Assembly: GCF_949987535.1 (NCBI RefSeq) | Contig: NC_080067.1 | Coordinates: 80,315,985-80,379,984, forward strand | From: Balaenoptera acutorostrata | Lineage: Eukaryota > Chordata > Mammalia > Artiodactyla > Balaenopteridae | DNA: 64,000 bases | Reading direction: 5' to 3' | In this document: positions 40,200-50,983 of the stretch, piece by piece | Numbering within the stretch: the first letter of the stretch is position 1 | Layout: the number at the start of each line of letters is the position of its first letter | Translations under genes and position numbers: made by a program | Notes under the pieces: model-generated | Told to the model about the DNA's origin: nothing | Seen by the model: only the letters and a program-made list of their open reading frames with translations | The model's database searches: none

Positions 40200-40320
40200 G
40201 CCAGTGTTCAGTCAGGAGCACAGAAACTGCCCTAGATTTTTTAAACAGAGGGAATTTAATACATAGAACTCATTACAGAAGTGTTAGAAGGGCCAGAGGA
40301 GAAAAAGGTAAGTAAAGGAA
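40200..40320 (+). repeat. Possible ancient interspersed repeat, unassigned
   Basis: 'cagaaactgccctagattttttaa', 'cagagggaatttaatac' and 'gaactcattacagaag' read like a known mammalian repeat, but I cannot name the family. Confidence 0.3.
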
Positions 40321-40729
40321 GGTTCCCCAAAGATTAGTAACCGCTGGAAGCTGCTCTTCCCGCCAGGAAGGGAGAGACTGAAAGGGAGGATGGCGTCACC
40401 CAGAGCTCCTGACCGACGTCAGAGCTGGAGCCCAGCATCCCGCGCTCACCCGCATCCCAGTGGCCAGGACTCAGTCACGTGGCCACACCGCCTGTAAAGA
40501 GACTGGGAAATGCAGTCTCCCGAGTGGCCAGAAGGAAAGGGAACCGAGTTTGCTGAACAGCTTGTCTGCGCTGCGCACAGCACAGGAGTTGCTATGCGCA
40601 CAGGCCTGCAGGGCATGGCCCAACAGGAGAGCTTTAAAGCTGAGTTCTCCCAGCACCCACCTCTGTTCCCCTCCCCGCGCCAGCCCTCCCCACTGCTGCT
40701 GAGCTGACTCCTGTGTGCCCTGTTTTTAG

Positions 40730-40876
40730 GAGGCCCTGGCCCAGCCCCAGCCCTGGTGGAAGATCCAGCTGTTCATATGGGAACCAGTGCTGTTCGGGAC
40801 CTGGGATGGTGTGTTCACGTCCTGCATGATCAACATTTTTGGGGTTGTCCTTTTCTTGAGGACTGGCTGGCTGGTG
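40730..40876 (+). CDS. SLC12A8: SLC12A8 second coding exon (N-terminal tail and TM1)
   Basis: It runs from a TTTTTAG acceptor (AG at 40728-40729) to a GTGAGT donor at 40877. It is 147 nt, 49 codons, phase 0 at both ends. It begins EALAQPQPWWKIQLF and ends LFLRTGWLV, matching human SLC12A8 residues 18-66 with conservative changes (D18E, M to I). The GVFTSCMINIFGVVLFLR stretch is the first membrane helix. Such a helix near 'NIFGVVLFLR' is the hallmark N-terminal signature of the cation-chloride cotransporter (SLC12) family. SLC12A8 is the divergent member CCC9; it has been reported as an NMN transporter, a role that is disputed. Confidence 0.95.
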
Positions 40877-41253
40877 GTGAGTGATGAGCTGGTGGCCCTG
40901 GAGCCTCTTGTGGGCCTGGGACATGGAAAGCTCTGTCACCCTTGGGTATTCCACAGTGTAGTCAACAGATTCCTGAAGCACCGATGCTCCGGAAGCACAG
41001 AGCAAGGTCAAGTACATGGAGTAGCTAGTATTGCTTTTTAAATGAGAATCCTGAGAACCTGGGCCTCAGACAGAGGTTCCTGTGGAAGCCTCACCATGGA
41101 TTTACCTACAGGAATATGAGCACAGAAGTCAGGGCACATTGTGGGTGGGACTAGAGGTGGGTCAGAGAGAGCAGGCTGATGGCAAGTTTGCCTCCAGTTT
41201 GTGACCCTCTCCAGCTTTCCTGGTGTTCTTTAACCCGTCTGATGCCCTGCCTA

Positions 41254-41284
41254 GAGAGGGGGAGGGGGAGGGGGAGAGGGAGAA
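41254..41284 (+). repeat. (GGGGGA)n purine tract
   Basis: Four to five GGGGGA-type units, potentially quadruplex-forming on the plus strand. Confidence 0.85.
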
Positions 41285-41459
41285 GAAATTGTAAACACCT
41301 ACGGTTCTCCTCCATGCCCTTCTCCTTACTTTCACACGGAACACTTCACTTGACACTGCTGGTCACTAGATTTTTCCCCACGTCAAGCAGTTCTGTGGCA
41401 CCAGCTGAGTGTCCTACAATGTAACTCAATTCTGACACTACCTGGAGAGAGCATCAGAT

Positions 41460-42220
41460 CCCACAGGTTAGGGGCCCCATCCCATAAAGCTGCCCCCACC
41501 CACTTCAGCTGCCAATCACAAGTCCAGGTTGTCACCTATGCTTCTGACCGAGGCTGCGCATCCGGGGTTCCCACGACCCACCCCATTCCCACGACCCACC
41601 CCACCCCCCCTCAGATTCCATTAATTTGCAAGAGCAGCTCACAGAACTCAGGGAAACACTTATTTATGTTTATTAGCTTATTAAAGGATTATGATAAAGA
41701 CCGATGAAGAGATACCTAGGGCAAGGTCTGCAAAGGTCCCAAGAGCAGGGGCTTCTGTCCCCGTGGAGTTGGGGTGCATCACTCTCCTGGTGTGTGGCTA
41801 TGGTCACCCACCTGGAAGCTTCCCAAACCCCATTCTTTGGGGATTTTTATAGCAGCTTCATCACACATGATCAATTGTTAACTCCATTTCTAGCCCCTCT
41901 CCCCTCTCTAGAGAAGTGTGTATATGTGTGTTGGGGGTGGTGGGGGTGAAAACTCGAAGCTTCTAATGGTAGCTTGGTCTTTCTGGTGACCAGCCCCCAT
42001 CCAGGAGCCATCCAGGAGCCCACTGACAGCCACCTCGTTAGAACAAAAGATGCTCCTTGTGTTTTTATCGCTTAGGAATTTACAAGGGTTTTAGGAGCCC
42101 TGTGTCAGGGATGGGGTCAAAGACAAATGTTAGAACAAGAGATGCTTCTAGTGCGCTTATCACTTAAGAAATGACAAGGTTTCGGGAACTCTGTGCCAGG
42201 AACCACGTGCAGAGACCAAT
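41460..42220 (+). repeat. ERV LTR-like repeat with internal 92-bp tandem duplication
   Basis: The region reads like an old ERVL-class LTR ('gcaagagcagctcacagaactcagg', 'gcttattaaaggattatgat', 'gggcttctgtccccgtgg'). Near its 3' end a 92-nt unit is repeated head to tail (42037-42128 and 42129-42220), each starting GTTAGAACAA and ending CAAAT or CCAAT, about three quarters identical by eye. Family assignment is uncertain. Confidence 0.5.
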
Positions 42221-42223
42221 ATA

Positions 42224-42442
42224 CAGTTGACCCTTGAACAACATGGGTTTGAACTGCACGGTCCACTTAAGCTCGGGTTTTTTTCAATAAATAATACAGT
42301 ACTACACGGTCCAGGGTTGCTTGAATCCGTGGAAGGGAAACTGCAGATAGGAAGAGCTGACTATGGGACTTGAGCATCCGCAGATTTTGGTAGCCGAGAC
42401 CAGTCCCGGAATTAATCCCCTGTGGATACCTAGGGACAGCTG
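42224..42442 (+). mobile_element. MER2/Tigger-like nonautonomous DNA transposon
   Basis: It starts CAGTTGACCCTTGAACAAC and ends near GGGACAGCTG, with 'tttttttcaataaat', 'acttgagcatccgcagatttt' and 'ctgtggatacc' inside, in MER2 order. TA dinucleotides lie on both sides (42222-42223 and 42443-42444), as expected for a Tc1/mariner-pogo insertion. It starts 3 bp after the end of the LTR duplication. Confidence 0.65.
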
Positions 42443-42755
42443 TATATATTTTCTATCATCTCATGGAGGTAGAGAGAGAGAGGGGTGTGTGTTTATGGTA
42501 AGAAATTGGCTCATACGATTATGGGTGCTGGCAAGTCCCAAATCTGTAGGATAAGTGAGATGCAGGTAAGAATAGATGTTGCAGCTTTTTGAGTCCAAAA
42601 CCTAGAAACTCAGGCAGAACTACTGTGTTGCAGTCTGGAGACCAAATTCCTTCTTTGGGAAACCTCAGTCTTTGCTTTTAAGGCCTTCAACTGATTGCAT
42701 GAGAACCACCCACATTATGGTGGGTAATTTCCTTTACTTAAAGTCAGCTGATTGT

Positions 42756-42885
42756 GGGACTTCCCTGGCGGGCCAGCGGTTAAGACTTCGCGCTTCCAAT
42801 GCAGGGGCCGCGGGTTCAATCCCTGGTCAGGGAACTAAGATCCCACATGCCACGTGGTGTGGCCAGAAGATAAGAAAAAAAAAAA
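42756..42885 (+). mobile_element. CHR-type SINE, short form
   Basis: A tRNA-derived body ('gggacttccctggcggg...ggttcaatccctgg...') with a poly(A) tail. The 15-bp TSD (42741-42755 and 42886-42900) differs at one base. The A and B box-like blocks of its tRNA ancestor are visible ('ggccagcggttaag' and 'gggttcaatccc'). Confidence 0.9.
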
Positions 42886-43647
42886 AAGTCAACTGATTGT
42901 ACATGTTAATCACATCTTAAAAATACATTTACAGCAACTCCTAGACTAGTGTTTGATTAAACAACTGGTCACCATAATCTAGCCAAGTTGGCACATAAAG
43001 TTAACCATCACATTTGCAAATTCCAGGGGATGAAAGCTTCACTGTAGTGGGGTGTATGGGGTTCTTAGTCCTCTTAGGAGGCCTGGTTGAGGCCACACCT
43101 TCCTCAGCTCTTGCTCTACTCCATACCCAGGCCCTTAGCTCAGGGTTCAGCCTTAGCCATAGCCAGGATAGGTCTGAAAGTTTTCTTTATTAATGTGTGG
43201 AAAGCTTAGAGCAAGGTTAGCAACCTCTCTGGTGTGAATGCCTCTCATGGTCCTCTCAAACTTACAGGGGCCCCCACTTACAAAAGCACAAATCCTCCAC
43301 TCAGATGCCTTGTCCTGGCAGGCATTCTCAGGCTCCTGGGATCAACCTCTGATTTTTCCCCTTCCTGGGAGCCACCTCGCTGCCCAGCACCTCTCCAGCC
43401 TGTGTCCAGGGGAGGCCCAGCAACCTGACTGCTGTGGCAGAGGAAGGCCTGGCAGTGACAGCCTGGGCCCCTGGGCTCTGCCTCATGCAGGGGCTGCTTA
43501 TGGAACAGTGGAAGGAGAGAAGGGTAAGCTCTCTCTATTTCTATTCTTAAATCTTAGGGCCTCCTCTGAACCCTCTCGCTGAGTCACTTTTTTGAGAAAT
43601 GGCTATCCAGAAGTGTCAGTCCCATCCCCAAAGTCAAGTACAAGTTG

Positions 43648-44167
43648 TATTAATTATTTATTGCTGCATAACAAATTATCCCAACACTTAGTGGCTTAAA
43701 GCAACAAATATGTGTTGTCTTGTCATTACTGTGGTTCAGGGATCCAGGAGCAACTTAGCTGGGTGCCTCTGGCTCAGGGTTTCTCATGGGGTTGCAGCCA
43801 AGCTGTCAGTCAGGGCTGCACTCTCATCTGAAGGCTCCACTGGCAGAGGGTCTGTTTCCAGGATCACTTGTGAGGTTGTTGTCAGGCTTTGTCACGTGGG
43901 CCTCTTCATAGGGTTGCCTCAGTAACTGCAGCTGGCTTCCCCCAGGGCCAGCAACCTAAGAGAGAGGGAGGGAGCAAGTGCCCAAGATGAAAGCCACGGT
44001 CTTCTCATATGCTCATCTCAAAAGTGACATCCCATCACTTCTGCAGGGCTCTGCTCATTAAAAGTGAGTCACTCCATCCAGCCCCCGCTCAAGGGGAGCA
44101 GATTACACAAGGGCACGAATGCCAGGAGGTGGGGACCACTGGGACCATCTTTGAGGCTGCTACCACA
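43648..44167 (+). repeat. MaLR/ERVL-type solo LTR, copy 2 of 4
   Basis: It has TGT...ACA ends: it starts TGTATTAATTATTTATTGC and ends GCTACCACA. The flanking 5-mers CAAGT and CAAAT match at 4 of 5 bases, consistent with a 5-bp TSD. It contains 'ggctggcttccccc'-like and 'caaggggagcagatta' blocks shared with the copies at 18.4 and 59.8 kb. Confidence 0.6.
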
Positions 44168-45259
44168 CAAATACATCCTTTTGCCCTAAAATGATCTCTC
44201 CTTTTCAATTCTGACATTAGTTTTACCTGAGAAATCATATTTGAACATGGAAATAAAGGTAAATGTGAAATGCCAAAAATAAGGTAGAGCTTCTAGGGGA
44301 TAGCATAAAATTAAAATAAGTAGAGGTCATGCCCAAGTCATTTTTAAATAGAAAATATTAATTCTAAAGAATAATTTGGCAGCATATTTATAATCTGAAA
44401 AACGTTAAAGTGGCAGTTTGGGTATGAAAACTTAAAGACTGGTACAGACTTTTAAAAATTATCCCATGTAGACAATTTAAAAGCACAAACAAAGGAAGAA
44501 AATAGTAATTATATAAGTTCATTAAAAATATAAAAACAGCAAAATAAGTAACTGAATAAAACATAACTGAATATAACCTAATCCTTTAGGTACCATATAG
44601 TCTACCGTGGCAAACTTTAGATCCATTTTTTCCCCCTTCTCTATTAACAGAATCATAATTTTGCTTGGTATGGCATTACTCTCAGCTGAAAATCCAACAG
44701 ATTAACAAATACAATAATCCCACTTCATTCTCCAACCTCCATCTAAATATCAATAGATGTCAAAATAGAAATAAAGAAAATATTTACCTCTTTTTCTCCC
44801 CCCTCCCCATGCTTCTCTACTCATTTATAAAATGTCTTTCATATAAATAAACCAATTTTTCAATGCAGTGAACTTCTAAACGTTCAAATAACTTGCAGGT
44901 GATATAAGCATTTTTAAATGTCAGAAGTGCGAGAAGAGAGTAGATGGAGTATGGGCGGGAAGAATGCTGTGCACACAAATGAAAGAGAAATGGGGAAAGC
45001 TAGGAAAAAAACCCCAAACCTAATCCTGCTCTCTTGGCAGCCCAGAGGTAAAGACGGGCTTGGGGACAGGACTCAGTGTGACAAGTGCTGTGATAAGCAC
45101 TAAGCCCTGGGCACTACTGGAGCCAGAGGAAGGCTCCCAGGGACAGCTTCCTGCAGGAGGAAACGCTAACCCCTGTCTCGAGGGATGCGTTGGAGTGAAC
45201 CTGCCAAGGAGGAGGAATGGGCAGAAAAGCATTCCAGCCAGGGGATCCGCATGAGTAGG

Positions 45260-45800
45260 AGGAGGGGGTGGGGCGAGGGGGCACGTGACTTTACGCTGGG
45301 GCGCCGCGTGCGTCTGGGGGAGGGCTGTCGGCAGAGCGATGAGGGGGCCTGGGGAGGTGGAGAGGGGAGAGACCAGGAGGGGCTTCAAGAGGGTATGGCG
45401 TGGCTTCGACGTGACATTGTCGGCGCTGGGAAGGCTCTAAGAGTTCGCTGCAGGGACCCTACGTTCGTCTGGAGTCCCTTCCAGGCCTTACTCCTGTGGC
45501 CCTGCCTTCGTCCTTTTCCAGCGGGCCCACCCCCGGGGGCGTGGGAGCGGTGGGCAGTGCTCCCTCCGTGCCCTAACCCTGACCTGGCTCCTTGCTGTTC
45601 CGCCGCAGGGAAACACGGGAGTGCTCATGGGTGTGTTTCTGGTGTCCTTCGTCGCCCTGGTGGCCCTGGTCACAGTGCTGTCCGGCATCGGGGTTGGGGA
45701 GCACTGCGACGTGGGCACCGGCGGCGTCTACTCCATGATCGCGGCGGTCCTCGGCGGGCAGACCGGAGGCGCCATCGGGCTGCTGTACGTGTTTGGACAG
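45260..45800 (+). promoter_or_regulatory. Intragenic CpG-rich segment over SLC12A8 exon 3
   Basis: The intron just before exon 3 and the exon itself are CpG-dense (for example 'ggggcgccgcgtgcg', E-box CACGTG at 45282-45287), unlike neighbouring introns. It could be an intragenic CpG island or alternative promoter. A GC-biased exon is the simpler reading. Confidence 0.35.
45609..45800 (+). CDS. SLC12A8: SLC12A8 third coding exon (TM2 and TM3)
   Basis: AG acceptor at 45607-45608 and GTGAGG donor at 45801. It is 192 nt, 64 codons, phase 0 at both ends. It starts [20 protein letters not shown] and ends [10 protein letters not shown], aligned end to end with human residues 67-130. Two hydrophobic stretches are evident: [20 protein letters not shown] (TM2) and the Gly-rich [21 protein letters not shown] (TM3). 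The GVYSMI motif is conserved family sequence. The loop between them reads EHCDVGTGG where human has ERSSIGSGG, the most changed part of the exon. A downstream ATG at 45621 is internal. Confidence 0.95.
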
Positions 45801-46621
45801 GTGAGGCCACTGGCCAGTGGAATCGCTTACCTTGCCTTTCTTTCTGCCACCTTCTTCTCATCCACGTTCCCCTCTGACCTGGTGACGGGCAAGGGGGCAG
45901 TTGCGGGGAGCTCAGAGTGGAACCAAGCTGGTAGTCCGGGGCCCTCACCCTTAGTCCAGGGCTCCTTCCTTTCCGCCCCCTTTGCCTCTGGAGTCCTGCT
46001 TCCACCAGGGAGCTGGGTCTGGGCTGGGACCGTCCTTATAGGCTGTTCTAGGGAGCGGAGTGTACAGCAGTGGCCAGAGCCGGGGTGGCAGCTGGGTGGC
46101 CCGGTCCCGGGGGCACTTTTACACTGAAAAGGGGACATTTTGCCTGTGCCAAGGACTTCCTTAGAAGCAGGCTGTTCTCAAATGAACCGGAGCTCTAGGC
46201 GCATTGATAGCTTGATGGCCTGAACAGGGAGGCTGAAAGCCCCTGTGTGGATGCTCTGTCTGAGAAGGAGAATACTAATGAGGAGGCCCTTCACCAGAGT
46301 GGACGGAGGCCCTCAGAAAACCACTGAGCAGGGAGAAGTACTGAAGCGTGTTTAGCTAAAACACAGGGACGGTGACCTAATGCTGAGGAAGCAAATGCAG
46401 ACATTAAGAAGCAGCTCTTTGTAAGCACTTCTTGGACTGAAAAAGGCTTTAATGATGGTGCAAAGGGTGGTGGGTGGCCGGAAAAACAGTCAAAAGAATC
46501 TGCCTAAGTAAGAGTATAAGAGTCTCCTCAAAGAAAGTATCGGTCTGTTTCTTTTATTTTTAAAGCAGCAGGGGCAGGGTATTGTAGCAAAGATACATCT
46601 GATTCTCCAACAGCACAAAGC

Positions 46622-46649
46622 TGTGTGTGTGTGTGTGTGTGTGTGTGTA
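46622..46649 (+). repeat. (TG)n microsatellite
   Basis: Fourteen TG units. Confidence 0.95.
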
Positions 46650-47011
46650 GGAGAGATGTGTGGAAGGCAGACACATGGTCAGTGCACTCTTAAAAACCAC
46701 TTGCCTTTTTGGAGAAACATCTTTAAGCATGGTAGTTTGGAGGTGAGTAATAAACTGTCAGTTTACTTTATTACCCTGGGGATTTGTATATCGATTTTTT
46801 TTTTTAACTTCTCTGCTATTTTATAGCCAAGCAGGCTGCAAGATGGACAAACAGCAGTCCTCACTTTCCCTGCTCTCTGGGTAGACAAAAAGCTCCACTC
46901 TTGAAACAGATACCACAGACAGGGGACCAGCGCTGATGTTTGGGCCTCCCCACCTCCCAGAGAGAGGAAGCCTCCTGTATGTGAGGTGACTTGGAGGAAA
47001 GGTGCTCACAA

Positions 47012-47115
47012 AGAAAGACACAAGCTACCAAAACTCAAGAAGAAACAGAAAATCAGAATACACCTACATAAGTAAAGAGATTGAATTAGTAATCAAAAAA
47101 CTTCTAAGAAAAGCC
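47012..47115 (+). repeat. L1 ORF2 fragment in plus orientation (inverted partner of 47472-47579)
   Basis: About 104 nt of L1 ORF2, reading 'ctaccaaaactcaagaagaa...' on the plus strand. This is the reverse complement of part of the minus-strand L1 copy a few hundred bases downstream, with only scattered mismatches and a short gap near the end. Confidence 0.85.
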
Positions 47116-47194
47116 AGAAACATTGGTGCCCCTCTGGTCAGTGTCCTCTCCATGCCTCTGCTTCTTCGGCAGTTGAGCTGGGTGGGCTTTCTAA

Positions 47195-47985
47195 TCAGGG
47201 TTTGGCTGCTGCATAATCCTTTTTATATGTTGCTAGATTCAGTTTGCTAGTATTTTGTTGAGGATTTTTGCCTATATATTATGAGGGATGTTGGTCTGTA
47301 GCTTTCTCGTGATATCTTTGTCTAGTTTTGGTGTCATGTTCATGCTGGCCTCACAGAATGAGTTGGGAGGTGTTCCCTCCTCTTCTATTTTTGGGAAGAG
47401 TTTGTGAAGGATTGGTGTTAATTCTTCTTTAAATGTTTGGTAGAATTTGGTGGTGAAACCATATGGTCCTGGGCTTTTCTTTGCAGGAAGTCTTTTGATT
47501 ACTAATTCAGTCTCTTTACTTATATAGGCGTATTCTGATTTTCTGTTTCTTCTTGAGTTTTGGTAGGTTGTGTCTTTCTAGCAATTTGTCCATTTTATCT
47601 GGGTTATCTAATGTTTTGGCATATAATCATTCATAGATTCCCTTATAATCTTTTTTTTGTTTTTGTAAGATTGGTAGCAATGGCCTCCCTTTCATTCCTG
47701 ATTTTAATCATTTGAGTCTTCTCTCTTTTTTTCTTAGTCAGTCTAGTTAAAGGTTTGTCTGCAAAGAAGCAATTTTTGGTTTTGTTGCTTTTCTCTATTC
47801 TTTTTCTGACCTCTATTTCATTTATTTCTGCTCCAGTCTCTATTATTTCCTTCCTTCTGCTTGCTGTGGGTTTAGTTCACTCTTCTTTTTCTAGTTTCTT
47901 AAGGTGGAAGGTTATGTCATTGATTTGAGATCTTTTTCTTCCAGGATGTGGTTGGGTTTTCTGAGGGTCCTTATTCCTGGTTCTT
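47195..47985 (-). repeat. L1 ORF2 fragment (reverse transcriptase region), minus strand
   Basis: The plus strand is the complement of L1 ORF2 reverse transcriptase coding sequence ('ttttgttgaggatttttgcc', 'tttggtgtcatgttcatgctggcc', 'ggtgaaaccatatggtcctgg'). It has stops and indels, so it is dead. Confidence 0.85.
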
Positions 47986-48073
47986 ATTACCCCTAATTCC
48001 CTCATCCAAGGGCATTCACGCACTCATGTGTTTTTAGTAATTGCCAGAGGAGATGGCCTGTTGTGCCCCGGAG

Positions 48074-48295
48074 CAGGGTCAGCAAACTTCTTCTATAAAG
48101 GGCTAGATAGTAAATGTTTTAGTTTTTTGTGAGGGTGTCATAGGTCTCTGTCACAGTGACTCAACTCTGCTGTATAAGTATGAAAGCAGCCATAGACAGT
48201 TTGAAGCGGGCATGGCTGTGTGCCAATCAAACTTATGCCCAAAGCAGGCGGCAGCAGGATTTGGTCAGAGGGCCAAAGTTTGCCGGCCCTTGCCC
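48074..48295 (+). mobile_element. hAT-Charlie nonautonomous element (MER58-like, tentative)
   Basis: It has imperfect terminal inverted repeats: 'cagggtcagcaaacttctt' at the left and '...caaagtttgccggccct' at the right. The middle includes 'gggctagatagtaaatgtttta', 'tctctgtcacagtgactcaact' and 'gcagccatagaca'. The family is well known; the exact subfamily name is from memory. Confidence 0.65.
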
Positions 48296-49369
48296 CAGAG
48301 CATCAACGTTTAGGAGATACAGATGCTTAAAATAATGATTTTTAAAGCTTACAAAATCTTTCCATTGCCTTGCATCCTCCTAAACCCTTCTCCATTCATC
48401 TGTCTGAGACGTTGGTGCTGGGCCTGTAGTGTGGGGTCAGACCCCTGGGCCAGTGGAGGAGGCGATGAACTGGGGTCTGTCCTCACTCCCTGCCCCACTC
48501 ACCTGAGCACTTCTTCGGGGCTGCTTACCCTGGACACCAGAATATCCAGCTTCAGCCTGCACTGTCCTGTCTAAAAGCATTTATTCATGGCTTACCTGCT
48601 CTTTGCTAGGCTCTGTAAAAACAGTGGAGGACTGGAAAACTTTCAGGGACCTGGGGTTTGCATTGTGGGAGGGAACCCATATGTAGGACATACAGCCAAC
48701 CAATTCAAACTTTAAACGAGGGATTTCGTGTGAGAAGGGAAGGGGTGTGGAGGGACAACTCTGGTTTTCTAGGTAGGTACCCAAAGATGGAAAGAAAATT
48801 GCCTATGATTGTGAAAATGCAATTTTTTAAAAACAGAGGCCTTGGAAGGGAAGCGTTACACCCTGAAAATATAGCGGTGACACCCCCTGCTTCCTGTGGC
48901 AGAGGGTTAGAAATGCTCTGTAGAGGACGAAAGAGAAAAACGAATGCCTGTGATTATAAACTTTAAGAACAGATAAAAAAAATTTTTTTAATATAATAAA
49001 TTCTGGGGAGGTTTATACATTAAACAGATCGAAAGGGATGTTTTCCAGTGAAGAGGAGCTTCATGGTTGGAAGGGAGACCATGTCTAGGGTGGTTGGATT
49101 GCTCTGGGGAAGGGCTGACAGCCACTGTTGTCCACACCTCTCCTGAGGGGAGGCCGGAGCCCGGGCCAGGCCCGAGCTCACTGGCTGAGAGCCGGCTGTT
49201 GGGGAGCCTTGCATCCTAGATGCGCTGCGCTCTATGTGCCCAGATACAGTTTTTGCATAAACAGAATAATACTCTCAATATGCTTGTTTTTATGTTCCTT
49301 TATAAAATTGCTTTAAAATTACAAAATGATGTTCATTGTAGCTAGTTAGCATATCAGAGATAATTTAAA

Positions 49370-50540
49370 GAAAACGTAGTTTCCCTCCCCTCCTGCAGTA
49401 ACCAGTGTGAACACCTAGCATCCTCTTCAGCACCTTTCCCTGGGCTCATCTACATGAATTTATGGATTTTTGAAGTGCTTGCTTGTTTTTACAAAAATGG
49501 GGACAAATTTCATGCTCTATTCCATGACTTTTATTTATCGCTGAACAATAAGTCATAGACATTCTTCTAGGTCAATGCTTTGAATCCATGCTTTTAAAGT
49601 AGTTGCTTAGTATTGTATAATATGGATGTACGGTAATTTGTGGCATATTCTCTATTCATGTTTTTACTCTCTTATGTAAGAGTAGTTATATTCCTTTTCT
49701 CATTTCTAAAAGTCTGTAATTTTGCTCATTCTCTTTTCCTCTTAATCAGGTTGCCAGGTGTTTATATATTTAATTGATCTCAAAAAAAAAATCAGCTTTT
49801 GTTCTTTTTATCCTTTCATTTTTTTCCTTTCATTTCATTAATTTCATATATCCTTTTATTAAATACTTCTTCCTACTGTCTTTTTATTTATAATGATTTT
49901 TAAAGTCACTTCTTAAGTTAATACTTAGTTCATGTATTTTTCTGCATTTTTAAACTAATATAAACATTTAGAATTATACTTTTTTCCCCTTCTGAATGCA
50001 GGATTAATGTGCTTCCCAAGTTTTAGAATCAATCCTTTTTATTACTTTCTAGATAATTTGAAATTTTAAAAATTTCTCCATATTTTGCCAATGTGGCTCA
50101 AATTTATTTCTGTTGTATTTTCCCCCTTGTTGATTTGAAAGTTCTATTGATACTATGCTTTTCATTCTGTGGGTAGTTATTATCTACTTTTAGAAGCTAT
50201 AATTATACTTTTTCTATACTTCCCAAACAAAAACATTACTTGTTAGCTCCTCCACATACCAAATACGAAATCTCTATGATACTTTTACTTACCTACATTC
50301 CATAATTACCCTTACCTCTTACCCCCAAATCCTTCGATTTTTGAAAAGGTGGTTTAATTTTGGGCTGTTATAGCTTTCCCTTAAAAGTAAGTCTCTTCAG
50401 TTTCAAGAATTCTTACTTACAACTTATGTTGCAAATTTCCAGTGACATTACCATCATCTATTTAGCATTAACAAAGTATTTTATGAAATTCATGGCTAAC
50501 TACTGTTTCCTTTACATCAGTAGCTAATAATAAAGTAATA
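49370..50540 (-). repeat. Old L1M fragments
   Basis: Several blocks resemble the complement of L1M ('cagtaaccagtgtgaacacc', 'attcttctaggtcaatgc', 'aatcagcttttgttctttttatcc'). It is strongly diverged and borders are not defined. Confidence 0.4.
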
Positions 50541-50650
50541 ATGATAATGCCAATGGCTATTATTTCTCCAACTCTAACTATGAGCCAGGTATTGTTCTAG
50601 GACTTTACACGAATTATCTCATTTAATCCTCACAATAACCTTTTTTTTTT

Positions 50651-50983
50651 TTTTTTTTTTTAATTTTTTTTTTTTTAACTTTTTTGGGTTTATTTTATTT
50701 ATTTATTTATTTTATTTATGGCTGTGTTGGGTCTTCATTTCTGTGCGAGGGCTTTCTCCAGTTGTGGCAAGTGGGGGCCACTCTTCATCGCGGTGCGCGG
50801 GCCTCTCATTATCGCGGCCTCTCTTGTTGCGGAGCACAGGCTCCAATCGCGCAGGCTCAGTAATTGCGGCTTACGGGCCTAGTTGCTCCGCGGCATGTGG
50901 GATCCTCCCAGACCAGGGCTCGAACCCGTGTCCCCTGCATTGGCAGGCAGACTCTCAACCACTGCGCCACCAGGGAAGCCCCC
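50651..50983 (-). mobile_element. CHR-type SINE at the L1 3' junction
   Basis: An inverted SINE ending GAAGCCCC near 50983, with a long T-run tail from 50641. The apparent TSD TAACC plus T10 (50636-50650 and 50984-50998) places the insertion exactly at the L1 poly(A)/target junction. Confidence 0.8.

Larger units (their letters stand above)
22260..40729 (+). other. SLC12A8: SLC12A8 intron 1 (18.5 kb)
   Basis: GTAGGC donor and TGTTTTTAG acceptor, phase 0. It holds L2, MIR, CHR SINE, L1M and LTR fragments (listed separately). Stretches with nothing identifiable include 22.3-23.5, 26.3-27.2, 29.5-30.9, 34.95-37.3 and 38.35-40.2 kb. The parts at 34.95-36.7 kb are GC-richer than their neighbours but show no domain or exon that I recognise. 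Confidence 0.8.
40877..45608 (+). other. SLC12A8: SLC12A8 intron 2 (4.7 kb)
   Basis: Phase 0, GTGAGT donor and CCGCAG acceptor. It contains a G-rich purine tract, an LTR with an internal duplication, a Tigger-like element, a CHR SINE and a MaLR-type LTR. AT-rich 44.2-44.9 kb and GC-rich 45.0-45.6 kb hold nothing else recognisable apart from the CpG-rich lead-in to exon 3. Confidence 0.85.

Noticed and set aside
42756..42850. Possible tRNA gene
   Set aside because: The A/B box-like blocks belong to a CHR SINE with poly(A) tail and TSD; there is no complete cloverleaf.
45185..45877. 230-codon plus-strand ORF overlapping SLC12A8 exon 3
   Set aside because: It runs out of frame through the exon and its GC-rich flank. 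The true frame is fixed by homology and splice sites.
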